The notes under the pieces were generated by a model. The model was not told the DNA's origin and made no database searches. It saw only the letters and a list, made by a program, of their open reading frames with translations. A stretch of DNA of 64,000 nucleotides. It comes from Pristionchus mayeri. Lineage: Eukaryota > Nematoda > Chromadorea > Rhabditida > Neodiplogasteridae. Position 1 is the stretch's first letter. Every line of letters starts with the position of its first letter. Position numbers and translations under genes: made by a program. The stretch is from contig BTRK01000001.1 of the NCBI GenBank assembly GCA_036245805.1, positions 28,341,087-28,405,086 on the forward strand, read 5' to 3'. Below are positions 1 through 11,924 of the stretch, piece after piece.

Positions 1-344
1 AGCAACGAGTAAACAAAGTGACGAATGTTTTCCGCCTCGCCCCGCCCCCTTCCATTTCCGGCCCCGATATTGCCCTCGATCTCATCCGATTATGCCGGGG
101 GAAATATATGCGAGCGCGTGGTGCCAAGGCCATTGTGACCTATAGTAGGGATGGCTTCGCAAGAAATGACTTTCTTCAAGCTACACACACTCTCTGACAA
201 CGTCAAAATTTCAACTTTGCTGACTGTCCTTCTTTAACATCGTAAACCGGTATTATGATAATGGTTAGTTTTTTCTCATGAATAGCTTAATTTTGCAGAG
301 TATATGTGATTATTATCCTTGAAAAATTATGAGCATCTTTACAG

Positions 345-953
345 GAAGACGACGAGGGATCAACTGTGACGATCAAGTCGAAATCAGAAGATTTCATGTG
401 AGTATCCATAATTTTCATCATAAAAATGGTTTTTTCAGCTCCCCAATGGCAATGAGCCCAGCGCGCTCGATATCATATTAGTGGATAAGTGAATTTACAT
501 CGTTATTTCGATATCATTTATTTTTTTCAGGCTTCTGATGGTGTCGTCGGGCGATAAGGTGGCTGGTCCCAAAGCCTCCTTTACCATTACGACATCCAGT
601 GTCGCCATGCCTCCCGTGTCCCCAAGGCACTAGACGGTGGTGTAGAGCAGAAACCTCTCGACGGTGGGGAGGGAGCACTGAGACTATGAGTGGAGAGAGA
701 GAAGAAGAGGAGATCTTATGTGTGAGAGGTGATGCCCTTATAAAGGGACGCTACTGGGAGAAGGGTGAAGGGAGATTGATCATTTTCATAATCTAGAAGA
801 GAGAGGAACATCATATCTTCCCGTCTAGCGGCTTAGTGGAGCTAGACGGGAAGAGTACTGATGACAATGAATCCGGGATGCAAGGTGTCGAGCCGCATCT
901 GATGTTTGAGCACGACTGCCCCGACGGAGAGTACCGGCAGTTTTGATTGTGAT
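345..953 (+). CDS. Possible gene fragment, unidentified
   Basis: I do not recognise this. Three blocks are bounded by good acceptors and donors: 345-397 (acceptor TTTACAG, donor GTGAGT), 439-488 and 531-633. A further open block runs from an acceptor at 796 to a TGA at 951-953. Splicing block 1 to block 2 gives an acidic, Ser-rich tail that ends at a stop inside block 2 (SPARSISY). Using the other phase, block 2 joins block 3 in frame and stops at 631-633. The 797-953 block encodes a hydrophilic stretch ending in EYRQF, which could be another C-terminal exon. No start codon or domain is visible. The upstream part may lie outside the window. Confidence 0.25.
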
Positions 954-2107
954 TACTTTTGCAAAATATCTCTCTATCCATCCAATACTTTCCACCTTCA
1001 GATGGAATGTTCAATTTTTGCGTCGCACTCAGTCCTACTAGTGATCCCGAGAAGGAATATGAAGTATCGTTGCCCATTTCTGTGGACAGAATGCGCAATT
1101 GTAAGCACTTTGAAGACAGAAGGATGTGCGAGCCGAATGATAAGGATAGTTACACATGGAAATATAAGGAGACAGTGTATAATTGTTGATAAGCCATTTT
1201 ATTATACAGGGTGCCGAGACTGTTGTTTTCAAATGATTCTCACCTTGGGAATTGAACATGAGGGATATCGTATATGGCAAAGTTTACCAGTCATATGGGT
1301 AATAGCAAAATACTATCTACGTTTGATCGGGCCTCCATTTGCTCTGAGACTTCTCAGATCCACCTATCGATTCCCGCATGAAATTTTCATCGTTTTCTAC
1401 TCATTATTTTAGAAGAGAAGCCTTGAGTCGAATTCTTCTTAGATGACATCTTGGACTACCACACCGCCAAATAGTGAAGTCGAAGCGTCGAGATCTGGGG
1501 AATACGGGGGCCAGCCAGTCAGAGTGGTTTAGTCGGGTGCATGGGTGTCCGGCATCGAATTTGCCTTCTGAATGGAGCTGATTGTTGCTGAAACGACCAG
1601 TGCTCCTGGTCGAAGTTGGATTCCTGACCTCGTCACCATCCTTCAACTCTCCGGTTATCCTTTTCTCGTTTTCTCAGATTCATGTAAAAAAATGAAAATT
1701 GAATTTAACCAAAAAAAGCATCGCGAACACATATTACGATATATCAACGTACTACTGTAATTTCTGTTTTCACCTTAGAATTTAAACCTAAATCGTCCAA
1801 TGTCGACCGTAGCCACAGGGAGGATTGCCAGAGGGTTGTATTTTACTTGCATTATCATTTAGGGAGGTGCTTCCGACCTCCCGCGGTTTTACAATATGTC
1901 TCACCTATCCAACGTAATTGGATGCTTGTAATCAATGGTATGCGCAAGGCGTATTCAGAATTCATTTATAAGTCCGCAAATGCCACTCTCTCCTTCCAGA
2001 GCTAATCTTCTCCAATTCCGATTTTGCCATTGTTGTTCATCCACCCGACGTTCTAAATACACCCTTGACGATTTGAATCAATCTGGCATTCCAGATTCGG
2101 AGAGGAA
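954..2107. other. Intergenic stretch, no supported gene
   Basis: Short ORFs occur on both strands, for example 959-1189 on plus, but none has a matching splice partner or recognisable domain. A tRNA-like string near 1507-1560 does not fold. I see nothing else here. Confidence 0.5.
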
Positions 2108-3356
2108 ATGGACGTCCAAGACCAAGTCGACCAAGTGCCTGAGGTAATTAAATTCAACATTTAAACAAATTTCATTCGAGCTAATTTCAGGCCACCATGA
2201 ATTCGCTGCCTCCTGAGATTCTTTCAAAGATCATCAGTAATCTGAATCTGAGAGATCGAATCAGTCTCCGATCTGTAGACAAATACATTAATCGAGTTGA
2301 GGAGATCGCTGGTTATCGCAAGTTCGGGCAAATATTCTACGATTTGGTTAGTAAATTTCAACCTTGCACAACTCAAAGAATCCGAAAGGTTGGAGTAGAT
2401 TGTATTATTCCAGGATATCGGAATCGAAATTACTGAAGAAATGGATGGTGAAGAGGAACCTCGAACGATGCGAATTGACATCTCAACGACTGATCTCGGC
2501 AACTATTTCATGCGAGGAGAAGCCGCTGAGCTCGCCCTCCGACTGGTAAGCAGCATTTTCGAATTTGCTGTACCACTCTCATACACTTGCTATTTCAGGG
2601 AGTGCTCACAGACGAAACTGCTCGAATGCTGTGCAATTCCTTCAAGACCCTTCACTTCCAACAGTTGACTGTTCATCTCGAAAAGGACTCCGCATGCAGG
2701 TCAGAATATTGATTCCAGAATGACGTTGACGTTGACTAATGCAGATTCGTCGAGAGCTTCATTCGAGAGCATCCGTGCATTGAGCACCTGGAAATATTGC
2801 TGACTGATTTCGAAGGAGAAATCGAGAGGGTGAAGGAGATGCTGCATACCCTGCCACCGATGGCCACTTACAGAGTACTCGCACACGGAGTGAGTACTAT
2901 CTCTTCTTGTCATACCGTATTCAGCAGACTCTAATTACTGTAGGATCTTACCTCTTCATTTTCAGCGCCCGGTGGTCACAGATGAGACGTTGCTTCATCT
3001 GCTCAGGAAGTCATCCAAGAACGTCGAGCTTCGTTCTGGCACGAAACCTGCAGATATTACTGCAGTTGGATTAAACGAAGCATTCGAGGTTTGACTTTTC
3101 ATTAATCAATAAAGCATAGAACATTCAATAATATTTTTTTCAGATCGTAAACTCTTCAACTATGGAACGAAAAGTGGATTTTACTATACCCAGAGATCAA
3201 TTTCGCAGTTGGCTTCATATGATCGATTTGTCGAGATTCTCAGTTAACAAGAAACGAAAAATACTCACCGACTATGATTCTGGGACCACCGTTGATTTCT
3301 CTGCCCGTTGTCCCTATTCTATGTTCTGTATCTCCATCAAATCAGATTTGTGTTAG
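2108..3356 (+). CDS. F-box protein
   Basis: Seven exons: 2108-2143, 2191-2346, 2414-2545, 2599-2699, 2745-2889, 2966-3088 and 3144-3356. All phases close, giving 301 residues. An F-box (NSLPPEILSKIISNLNLRDR, then RSVDKYINRVEE) sits at about residues 15-55. F-box proteins recruit substrates to SCF ubiquitin ligases through Skp1. The remaining 240 residues are the variable substrate-binding half seen in nematode-specific F-box families. The start is the first in-frame Met of a 36-nt first exon, and a second Met lies just before the F-box. Introns are 47-86 bp. The gene is the same length as F-box A downstream but differs in sequence and exon plan. The substrate cannot be inferred. Confidence 0.8.
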
Positions 3357-3429
3357 TAATTAGGAAAATGTTATTTCAGTGCGAAATGTTTGGGTTTTAT
3401 AATTGATATTGTAATTGTTTTTCAACTAG

Positions 3430-3435
3430 AATAAA
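3430..3435 (+). terminator. Poly(A) signal AATAAA of the F-box gene
   Basis: A canonical AATAAA lies 74 bp after the F-box stop codon and 42 bp before the next acceptor-like site (TTTACACAG, ending at 3477). This spacing is usual inside nematode operons, where the downstream gene receives a trans-spliced leader. Confidence 0.5.
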
Positions 3436-3477
3436 TATTTCTTTTCACATCGGAATTGAAATACATTCTTTACACAG

Positions 3478-5593
3478 GGCAGTTTGAGAGTAGAATTTTC
3501 CAAAGTCATCATTTTGACGCCTACTGCAATATTAGGTCAGTGGCAGGGATTACGAATCTCGCTTTATTTTAAATGATATAATGAGCGTCTTTTGTAGGCA
3601 GTGCTGCCCAGTGGCAAGGATCCTTCTGGCTGTTCGGAACCTTCCTGTCTCACACCTCCATCTATATCGCCATCTTCTTAGTCGCACTCAGTCACTCAGT
3701 CAAGATGCTCCTGTCCTGCGTTGCTACTCGCCATTCGAAAATCACTGATACGTTACGTATTCAGGAGATAGTGAATAAGATGAGAAGAGTAAGTGAATAG
3801 CGCTGTTTGTTAGCCACCGTTTATTGATCGTCGTATTCACATTATCTTCGATAATGCTAAAAAATTGGTATTGCAGTTCCAGGGAAAGACTCAGGTTCCA
3901 ACGAACGTGGGAATTGCCGACTTCACAGATCCGAAGTATATTGCTTTCACAAACAACGAAGGTCGTACAGTTCGTATGAGACCAAAGGCAGATCCCACTC
4001 ACGGATATCCCAATCCTAAGAAGTACGCTATTTTTACATGCCCACTCTTTAAAACACCAACAAATTTGTATGTCTACATTTTAGTATTTCGAAAAAGTTT
4101 GTGTATATATGATGTGTTTCAATATTTTGTTTATGATACAACTTCCTTCGCAGAATGACAAATTTTGTACGTCGATGTCGATCCTTCGTCGTCTGCTTCT
4201 CCGGAAGTCACTTGTGGGCACTATGGGCACTTGGCAGCAATGCGAACAAAACATGGCACAGAGCGAATGTGGAGAATTCGGAAATATTTGTGAGTACAGT
4301 CTATCTAAATAGTTTCTTTCGTTCAGAAAAAAGTCTAATACTGCATATTTTTAGGATACTTTTCCCGCCTCTGCTGACGATATTCTGTCATTGGAGCCGC
4401 GAAGCCCCGACACTCTTCTCCGCCACAAATTTTTGCCTAACATTCATAATTGCGAACTAATTATAATATATCGGTATTCACTTACCCTCTCTGACCGTCG
4501 TTACATCAACCTTCATAGAATTGTTCCAGGTATTAGGTTGGTGCATAAGTTTCTTTCTTTTTTATTTTTCAAATTTCTGTTGACGTGCCTAGACTCTCAT
4601 GATTTTCTGAATACCATATGTTATGGCCATGGCGGTAGATTACTACCGTACATATGATTTGGATCTACACATCATCGTGAGAAGGTGATAAGTTTCAGAA
4701 AATTAACATCGGAAAACGGCTATTTTGAGCATTTTGGGAAAAAAATTCAGGTTATCGAATACTTGTGAGATTCTGATCCTACCCAATTGAGAAACACTTA
4801 GGCAGGAGTTCTTTGTTTTACTAAGCACAACAAATCCAGATTCGAACGTGTGTGTGCAACAGGGGAATCCAAAAAGTGTTGATTTCAGCGGATGAATCAG
4901 AAAGCGATTATTTCGAAATCTGCAGTTCTTCAACGGGAAGTGTTATCCTTTCCCAAATGTGGTAGCATACTTACGGGGGAAAGTACTTCACAACCCATCG
5001 AAATTGAGCATTTATCAATGATTTGTAAGGAAGTTGCGCTCAGCAATTGGTGAGCTATGATTTTCAAATACAGTAGTTCTGTAATTGGGTCAACATTTCT
5101 AGTAGGTTTTTCATGGCAGGTTTGGTGGGCTATGTCGTATGACATATCCAGTCAAAGTACTTTGTAATAATGTGCTAAATGTAGCCTTCGCGCTATTCCC
5201 TTTGGAGCCTAGAGCAATTGAAAAGTCGGATTTCTCGACCTGGTCCGATTGCTTCCGAACTAAAATGCTCTATTCTAATTGATAAAATCAACACAACATA
5301 GTATTCGCTATAGTGTGTACCCATGTCCGTATCAACAGCAAAAACAATTATTTGATTGACTCATTGCGACTACCTAGGGAGGTCAGAATGTTGGCGCATG
5401 AAAAAAGAAAGAAACTTTTGCACCAGCCTAATAGTATTTTCTACTTTCTTTCTCAAATTTTGAGCGAATAATTTATAAACTATTTGATTCACACAATTGC
5501 AGGAGCTCAAGTGGCTACTCCAGCAGATGGAATGAGCATATCGAATTCCAGCAAACCGTGAGTGTGGTTGTAACAAAATTTACGTTTTCATAG
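3478..5593 (+). CDS. Unrecognised membrane protein gene
   Basis: Six exons join with consistent phases: 3478-3535, 3598-3788, 3877-4022, 4154-4289, 4355-4473 and 5503-5593, ending at TAG. They encode about 246 residues. Exons 1-2 carry one clear membrane segment (SIYIAIFLVALSHSVKMLL) preceded by a second hydrophobic patch (FWLFGTFLS). The rest is a hydrophilic, Ser/Pro-containing tail like a cytoplasmic domain. I do not recognise the family. The first exon begins at an acceptor 121 bp after the F-box stop and has no in-frame ATG. Either an upstream exon is missed, or the gene is 5'-truncated, or it is the second gene of an operon starting at an internal Met. The last intron (1,029 bp) holds a 0.9 kb mariner-like element, and the frame is kept across it. 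Confidence 0.5.
4533..5431 (+). mobile_element. Mariner-like non-autonomous element (MLE1)
   Basis: The terminal inverted repeats read TTAGGTTGGTGCATAAGTTT on the left and the complement of GAAACTTTTGCACCAGCCTAA on the right. They are flanked by TA on both sides. Length is 899 bp, with no transposase-like ORF. The ends match the mariner family pattern TTAGGTTGG-GCA-AAGT. It sits inside the last intron of the membrane-protein gene. Confidence 0.8.
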
Positions 5594-5695
5594 GAACGAT
5601 ACAAAATGGGATAAAAAGCACACCAAAATTTTTAGTAAACGACTTCATTGAAAACATTGAAAACATTTAAAAAAATCAAAAGATCAATTTCGCAG

Positions 5696-8600
5696 GCGTT
5701 ACAAACTCGATCGGGGAGAATTGGAGGGAGCAGAGGAGAACAGCGATATCGATCCTGCGAGACTTCGGAATGGGCAAGAACTTGATGGAGGAGCGGGTGA
5801 GATCACTCTTCGCACTGTGATTTTGATATTTTTTAAAGAAGTATAGCATAAGAGTAAGTTTTCATTGAAGTATCAATTTTTCATGCAGGTAAAATCGTCG
5901 ACTTGCGAGTTTCTTGCATATCTGGAGAGAATGGAGAACAAGAACGAAATGAACTTGCGTTGGCCACTGCAGGTGAATGTCTTTCACGAGTTAATGTAAC
6001 GATACAACTACGAAAATATTAAAATTATTCTTATTGCGTTTGACTCATCCCCTGTATTTCTTTTTTCGGCAACATTTCAATAACTCGGTGCTTTCCACGA
6101 TCGAAAACCCTTTAAATATTGAAATATTATCTTCGGGAAGAGTGACTTCCAGCTCACTTTAAATTGACTGCTAATCAACAATAAGATCATGGTGGCCAAT
6201 ATCATCAACGAGATTCTCTTCGGCTTTCGCTACGCCTACGACGACGCCGGACCATTGATCGATTACGTTACTGCCCTGACCACGGTGTGATCGTTGCTTT
6301 TTGTTTACTCAAAATGATATATTTAAAAATATGTTTGACTCTGAGACTCCAAAGTGGGATGTATCCTAGTGCAGGGGTGAATTTGCAAGAAATTATTCTA
6401 TTCATTCTGTAGGCTCTCTCTCAGATCAGATAGCGATATAACACGCAGAATGAAGATGATCCTTTCCTGCAAAACCATGCATTGTGCACTGGCTTCGTGA
6501 TCTTGGTTAGGCATTGATCTTTGTCTCTGCAGACGCAGGCTGCATTCGCAAAGAACAAGTTGGTCTTTCTCGGGGTCGCTTTTCCGATTCTCACCAGACT
6601 TCCCTGGATCGGATGGCACACCTTCGAGAAGTATCGACTGCAGGCCAGACAGGTTGGGATTTTCAGAATATCGCATATCTAGTGAAAAAATTGATTTCGC
6701 TTTTTTCTCATTTTATTAGCATTTCTTATGATGGGCGAACACACGCTGCAAATGTCAAGAAGGCCTACCAATCATTATCAACTCCATAAGTTAGTGAGAA
6801 AATGTGGGAAAGAAACTGACGACTCTCCTCTTTTCTTTGACTTGTACACACTGAGCTAATTACTCTATCTATCGTCAATAGCTCAAAAATCGACCATGGT
6901 TCAGGTGAATCAGCTAATCATCGACAACGTAGAGAGAGCATCCAGGGGCCTCGAAGATGACGATGAGCCGACCTGCTTCGTGCACGCCTACAAGCAGAGG
7001 ATCGGAAAGAATAACCCCTTTCTTGAGTAAGTTTTAATATTGTTTGCCATACACTACTATGGGGAAAAGGCAGAAGGTCTGGCAAAGGGATATCTCAATA
7101 CACAAATGAAATCCAATTCACATCATGATTCCACGGAGTGAATCGAGGGCCTCTCAATCGACCCTCTCTTCTTCTTACGAATCACCAGCATTGAATCACG
7201 AAGACGACGCTGTCGATAAACTGACACCTCACGATTACGCGTCTGAGATAGAAGGAATCAGAGGGGAAGGAGTTGGAAAAATGTCAAGAAAAGCAGTTGG
7301 AAAGATGCCAAGGGTAGAGAGAACTGACCCTTCCATACTCGCGCACGTCTATGTCAGCCATCGCCGTATGCTGAGGGGATGAGGGGAGGAAAAGTCTGGC
7401 TCCGTACACAACATGAAGAAAGATAGAGGTGGGATGCTGGGAAAGGAGAAAAGGTCAAATCGATCGATGGGATCGATTGCAGGAAAGGGAGGATACACGG
7501 TCCCCGTGGAAACTAGATAAGGAAAATGTAAATGTCCGCAGGCATAAAGAAAAAGGCGCATGATTACAGTCTAAATTGCCTGACAATAACTTCACGCACG
7601 GAGCGAAAATTATCTGCTTTGAGCAAAATTCCACAGCATAAGTGTTACAGCTCGTACAATTTTCAGGATAGCTCGCGGACGTTTTTGAATTCCTGTCGAT
7701 GCTCCGGGGGGCGTGAGGGTAGAGCACACATCTCGGACCGTTTTTTTAGTGAAACAAAGCCAAACCAGTGAAATACTTTATCAACTGGAATGGCTACTTC
7801 TAATTTGACTAATGTAGACATTGGAATGGCTTCAGATGGATCTTCTGGCTCTCTTCAACTTGTATCCTCCTCCTTGCCCGCCTCCGTTTCCTCCCTGACC
7901 GCCGCCTGACTGCTGAAGTTCAAAGATCAATCATAACGCAATCTTCATTGTCTCTACTCCAAAGATCCTTCTTGAGTGAGGCTGGACTAAAGTGCATCTT
8001 CGAGAGACTGCGTTACCATTCCTCCTCCCCCTCTCTGCCCTCCTGCGAGGGCGATAGTGAAGATGGTGAGGAGAAGCACGAGAACGGGAAGGAACTTCAT
8101 CTACAACGAATCGCCCTTCGAGTCTACCAGGGTAGAAAAGGGAAAGTTAACACTCGGAATGAGAGCACAGTGATCGTGTTGAGATGAGAGAAACGAATGA
8201 ATGATGTGATTTATTGTACGGCAGCTCGCTTATTATATACACATCGCGATAATTATTAGTTCGATTGCGTGACAATAGTCGCCCTGGCAGAGGTGATTGC
8301 GGAGTGGTCAAGAAAAAGAGGAAGAAGGGGAGAGAGTTGATCACGCCGATTCGCCGCTCCCTTCGACTGAGGAAAAAGTGATGATTCTGTGTAGGAAAGA
8401 GAATTGTCACGAGCTCAATGTGAAATAGATCTTGCATCATTTTTTTCGAAATGTATCATGCTTTTTTCAAAGAACGCTTAAAGAAGGAGTCTCAGCAACC
8501 TCAGCAGTCTCAGCAGTTAGAGAAACGAGACTGAGCAGTTTCCCCTGATGTCCATGGCTGGCGATCGGCCAACTTGCGATAGCTCAATTCAGAGTAGAGA

Positions 8601-9710
8601 TAAACGTGAAAATTGAAGAATATCTTATCGTTGAGGGAAGCTAGGCAATGGTAATAAAAAAGTCAACTTTTTTAGTTTTGCTTTGCTCCTCCTTTAACAA
8701 TAAATTCCCTCTAGCGAGCCGAATCTCCTTTCGACATGCGCCGATTTCTTCTCTGCCGGGATGGAGACTGTAGTCGTCACTCTGCAGTGGGCCATGCTCA
8801 TTCTGGCTGACGATCAGCGTGTTCAGGTATACGGTATATTCCGTATATTTGGCTACTGTATTAATCGTTGCAGGACCGTCTACGCGAGGAGATCTACGCA
8901 ACAGTCGGCAGGGAAAAGATGCCATCGATGTCGGATCAGACTAGGGTATTTTTTCTATTCGAATTCAGGATACATCAAGGAGGTTTAGGATATTTGGGTC
9001 AAGTCAGGAGCTCAATTCAAATATATTCTTCAGATGCCCTTCTCTCGCGCTGTAGTACTCGAGATTCAGCGATTCGCCAACATTCTGAGGCAAAATGTGC
9101 CCAGGGTTACTGTGAGGGACACGCAAGTGGGAGTAAGTTCCATGTATTTCCGATTCTCGAATTTTCAACACAACACACCTCTAAGTCGTCTTTCCTTTTG
9201 GCGGTAGAGGTCTATCAAAATAAGCTTTCTATTACGATTGGTTCAGGGCAATTTACCGGGATATCAGATGTAATTTCAGGGTCACTTCATTCCCAAAGGC
9301 ACCACTGTCAATGCAGACATCCACTACATAATGGAGCACGATTCTCACTTTGTCAATCCTCACGAGTTTCGGCCCGAACGGTACCTCTTAGAGGATGGAA
9401 CAACCCTGAGAAAGGTTCAGTTCTCGATTGTTACCATAGTTTACAGCAATTTCAGGAACTCCTTGATCGAACATTGCCCTTCTCCCTTGGCAAGAGAGCT
9501 TGCGCTGGAGAGGGTACGGTAGCCTCATTCTATCGATTGATTCTACAGTATGCAGGTCTCGCACGAGCAGAACTCTTCGTCTGCATCCTGGCTACGGTAC
9601 AGAAGTATAGATTGATGCCCATGGAGGGAAGGGAAATCGATCTGGAACCGCAGCCATTGAGAATCAAAAGACCTAGAGAGCAGACCATTCGAATTAAGAG
9701 AGGTGTCTAA
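5696..9710 (+). CDS. Cytochrome P450, N-terminal exons missing
   Basis: Eleven exons with closing phases: 5696-5796, 5889-5972, 6186-6284, 6533-6652, 6905-7026, 8715-8826, 8874-8945, 9034-9132, 9280-9414, 9456-9513 and 9556-9710. They give about 385 residues, versus roughly 500 for the family. Visible motifs are the nematode helix-C signature (NWREQRRTA...[14 protein letters not shown]), the I-helix [12 protein letters not shown], the K-helix ExxR (EIQR), FRPERYL and the heme-cysteine loop [13 protein letters not shown]. These haem mono-oxygenases oxidise xenobiotics or lipids at the ER. The membrane anchor and Pro-rich hinge exons (about 110 residues) cannot be found between 5,594 and 5,695. 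The gene may therefore be 5'-truncated, although every remaining exon is intact. One acceptor (6185, CAATAAG) is weak. The 1.7 kb intron 5 may hold other coding sequence. Confidence 0.85.
7125..8381 (+). other. Coding-like ORFs inside P450 intron 5
   Basis: The 1.7 kb intron holds three plus-strand stretches with protein-like composition. One is an 85-codon ATG ORF at 7125-7382 (Ser-rich then acidic). Another is at 7948-8187 (about 79 codons, acidic centre). The third, 8291-8381, starts after an acceptor and ends in a very basic tail ([19 protein letters not shown]). I could not join them with consistent phases, so this is only a candidate nested or decayed gene. No domain is recognised. Confidence 0.2.
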
Positions 9711-9824
9711 CTGTAATAACCTGATGAATTAGTTAGAATTGTTAGTTGTACCGAACTGTTAATAATACGTATAATATTCATTTCAATCCAACCGTTCGAT
9801 CTACATTGAGTGGAATTACAATAG

Positions 9825-11533
9825 TTAGTTCGGAGCTTCAGCAAATCTGATTCTTGTCATTCCATAGAATATTCTTGTGAAAGGTTTCGAATCGTGAGTT
9901 ATCCTCGCAGTTTTATTCGTATACTTCTCGATCTTAGTCGCATGGGATCCCTCGATGAGAAGAAGAGTGCCAGTCTTTGCATACACCTCAACGAGAGCTT
10001 TCCGTTGTGTTTGGCGTCACTGGTCCTTCTCCTTCCGCACTATTCCAATGAACTGCTTCTCGTATTCCCTTAGGGTCAAGATGATAAAACTGTACAAAAC
10101 AATAATTGTTGACACTATTAGACTAAGTAGTACAATATTTTTAGAAAAAGACGAACCTCTCCCCGATTACAAGACGTCGTCATTAGATCTTCGCTCTCGC
10201 CAAGATGGATGTTGTTGATTCCCATCACAATCTGGCCGAATAGAAGAGCATCAGATAATGGCACGGATAAAATGCTCCTCCTGCGTCTTTTCAGCATCTA
10301 AAAGGCGGCTTAGTTGTGATTCTCTAACTTTGCTAATTTCTGGACCGTGTGCTCTACAGCATTTTTGCGAATAAGCGAGAATGCATTTTGCAAATATATC
10401 TATTACGAGAGTCCGACCAGTTAGCAAGATACACATCTTTCATTCACCTCGTGTATCCTCATCATTTCACTTGGGAGCAATGTCACATTGAATATTTGCA
10501 AGCGATCGCATATAACGAACTTCAAAAGACGAAGGTCCAATCTGGCAGGCTTTTCTGTTACCTGAAAATTGCAGCTTTTGTTTGAGAATCACCAAGATGC
10601 TTGCATTGTGATCAATTATGATGTCCGGAGCAGCAGTTGATGGGAGTAATTCAAGTACAGAGCGTTGGACGGGCGCGTTTAAATTTAGCTGAAATATCAA
10701 AATTTTCATCAACGGTTCATATCTTCAAACTGGTTTTGAAATCACAAGCAATCCAAGATATTGTCGAATATTTGATACATTTTGCATTGTTGTTTTTTCC
10801 ATGAATTCAATATTAAAATATCGGAAATTAACAGCACCTCTAGGTACATAAACTCGATCATAGTCGTTCGAAGAACTCGACACAACGCACGTAATGTTGC
10901 ATCAGGAGATCTCGAGAGGAAACGAACCCGTTTGCCTAAAAATTGCAAAAGGGTGATATTTCTGAAAGTTCGCTATTTCATCACATTTGGTATATAGAAA
11001 ATCTTTTATAAGTGACTGTTAAAAAAACTGTAGTCGCTGGCGAATGGAAATGTATGAATGAAAGAATTGAGATCAAAATATACCGATCTCTCCATCTTCG
11101 AAGTTCGCGTTATTTTGTAGAGTGATCGAGTAAGGGAGCTGAATTTTTTTAAAAAATGACAAAATTAGTTAATATCTTTATAAACGATGCTGAAGAAAAA
11201 AATGAGATCCTACATTCACTTCGAGTCTCGCCCACTGCTCGGGATTGATCGACGCTCCCGCCTTCTCTTCTAGGTCATAGAATCTGACGCAGGCTGCCGC
11301 AAAATTAGCCCGATCAATTAATCCGAGATAGGGAATAATGCCCAGCATTATGTCATCGGGGAGGTTCTGAGAAAGAGATTTTAGTAATCAGTATGGGGAA
11401 ATATCTGTTTAGAAAGTTAAAAACTCACGAATTCACCCCGAAAATCCTCATTTAACTTATCTTCAGGTGGTTGGATAGGTGGGTGATGGGCAGCCTTTTT
11501 TGCCCTCAGGCGTCTCAGAAATTTGCGAATCAT
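9825..11533 (-). CDS. F-box protein, paralogue A
   Basis: Eight exons read right to left: 11533-11429, 11366-11220, 11138-11084, 10935-10838, 10688-10605, 10561-10448, 10297-10157 and 9986-9825. All phases close, giving 301 residues. The F-box (NLPDDIMLGIIPYLGLIDRA) opens exon 2. Exons 4-8 align residue by residue with paralogues B and C, for example GQIVMGIN in exon 7 and KTGTLLLIEG in exon 8. Exon 5 must end at AAT|GCAAGC to keep the shared frame, a GC-AG intron. The exon 8 acceptor is TTGAG. The gene is convergent with the P450: the two stop codons are 115 bp apart. Predicted role: SCF substrate adaptor, substrate unknown. Confidence 0.75.
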
Positions 11534-11842
11534 TGACCTTAATAAAGTTGAAATTTCATCATCAAAATCGATAGGAACTTTAGTTCCTTCGCAACGACAA
11601 CAAAAATAAGCGCTGAGTAATGCACGAAATGAGTGATAAGATCACCTGGCCTTATCAATCAGTCTTTTCCCGCCTGCACTGTGCTAGAGAGGAAGAGACT
11701 GCATTTCCGTAAATACCTTTCTGCGCACTTTCATTGTTTTTGTTTATGTTTGTTTGATTGTGATTTGTTCTGCACACCTGGAGGCCGTGTACAAAAAGGA
11801 AAATGAAGAACGAAGAAAATGTTTCGAAACACTTGTTTCCAG

Positions 11843-11924
11843 GATCAGGTGGCCGAGTGGTTAAGGCGTTGGACTGCTAATCCAATGGGCTCTGCCCGCG
11901 TGAGTTCGAATCTCATCCTGATCG
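11843..11924 (+). tRNA. tRNA-Ser(GCU), copy 1
   Basis: The 82-nt cloverleaf has a 7-bp acceptor stem GATCAGG/CCTGATC, D-arm GGCCGAGTGGTTAAGGC and an anticodon loop CTGCTAA with anticodon GCT. It also has the long variable arm typical of tRNA-Ser, the T-loop GTTCGAATC and a G discriminator. It carries intact A and B boxes. It is identical to the copies at 19405 and 22299. The antisense F-box B reading frame runs into it. Confidence 0.97.

Noticed and set aside
906..1412. 168-codon ORF on the plus strand
   Set aside because: It runs through sequence with no splice partners, has atypical composition and overlaps another frame. No domain is seen.
1505..1560. tRNA-like string GTCAGAGTGGTTTAGTCGGG near a TCGAA motif
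   Set aside because: The spacing resembles A and B boxes, but no acceptor stem or anticodon stem pairs and the B-box is poor.
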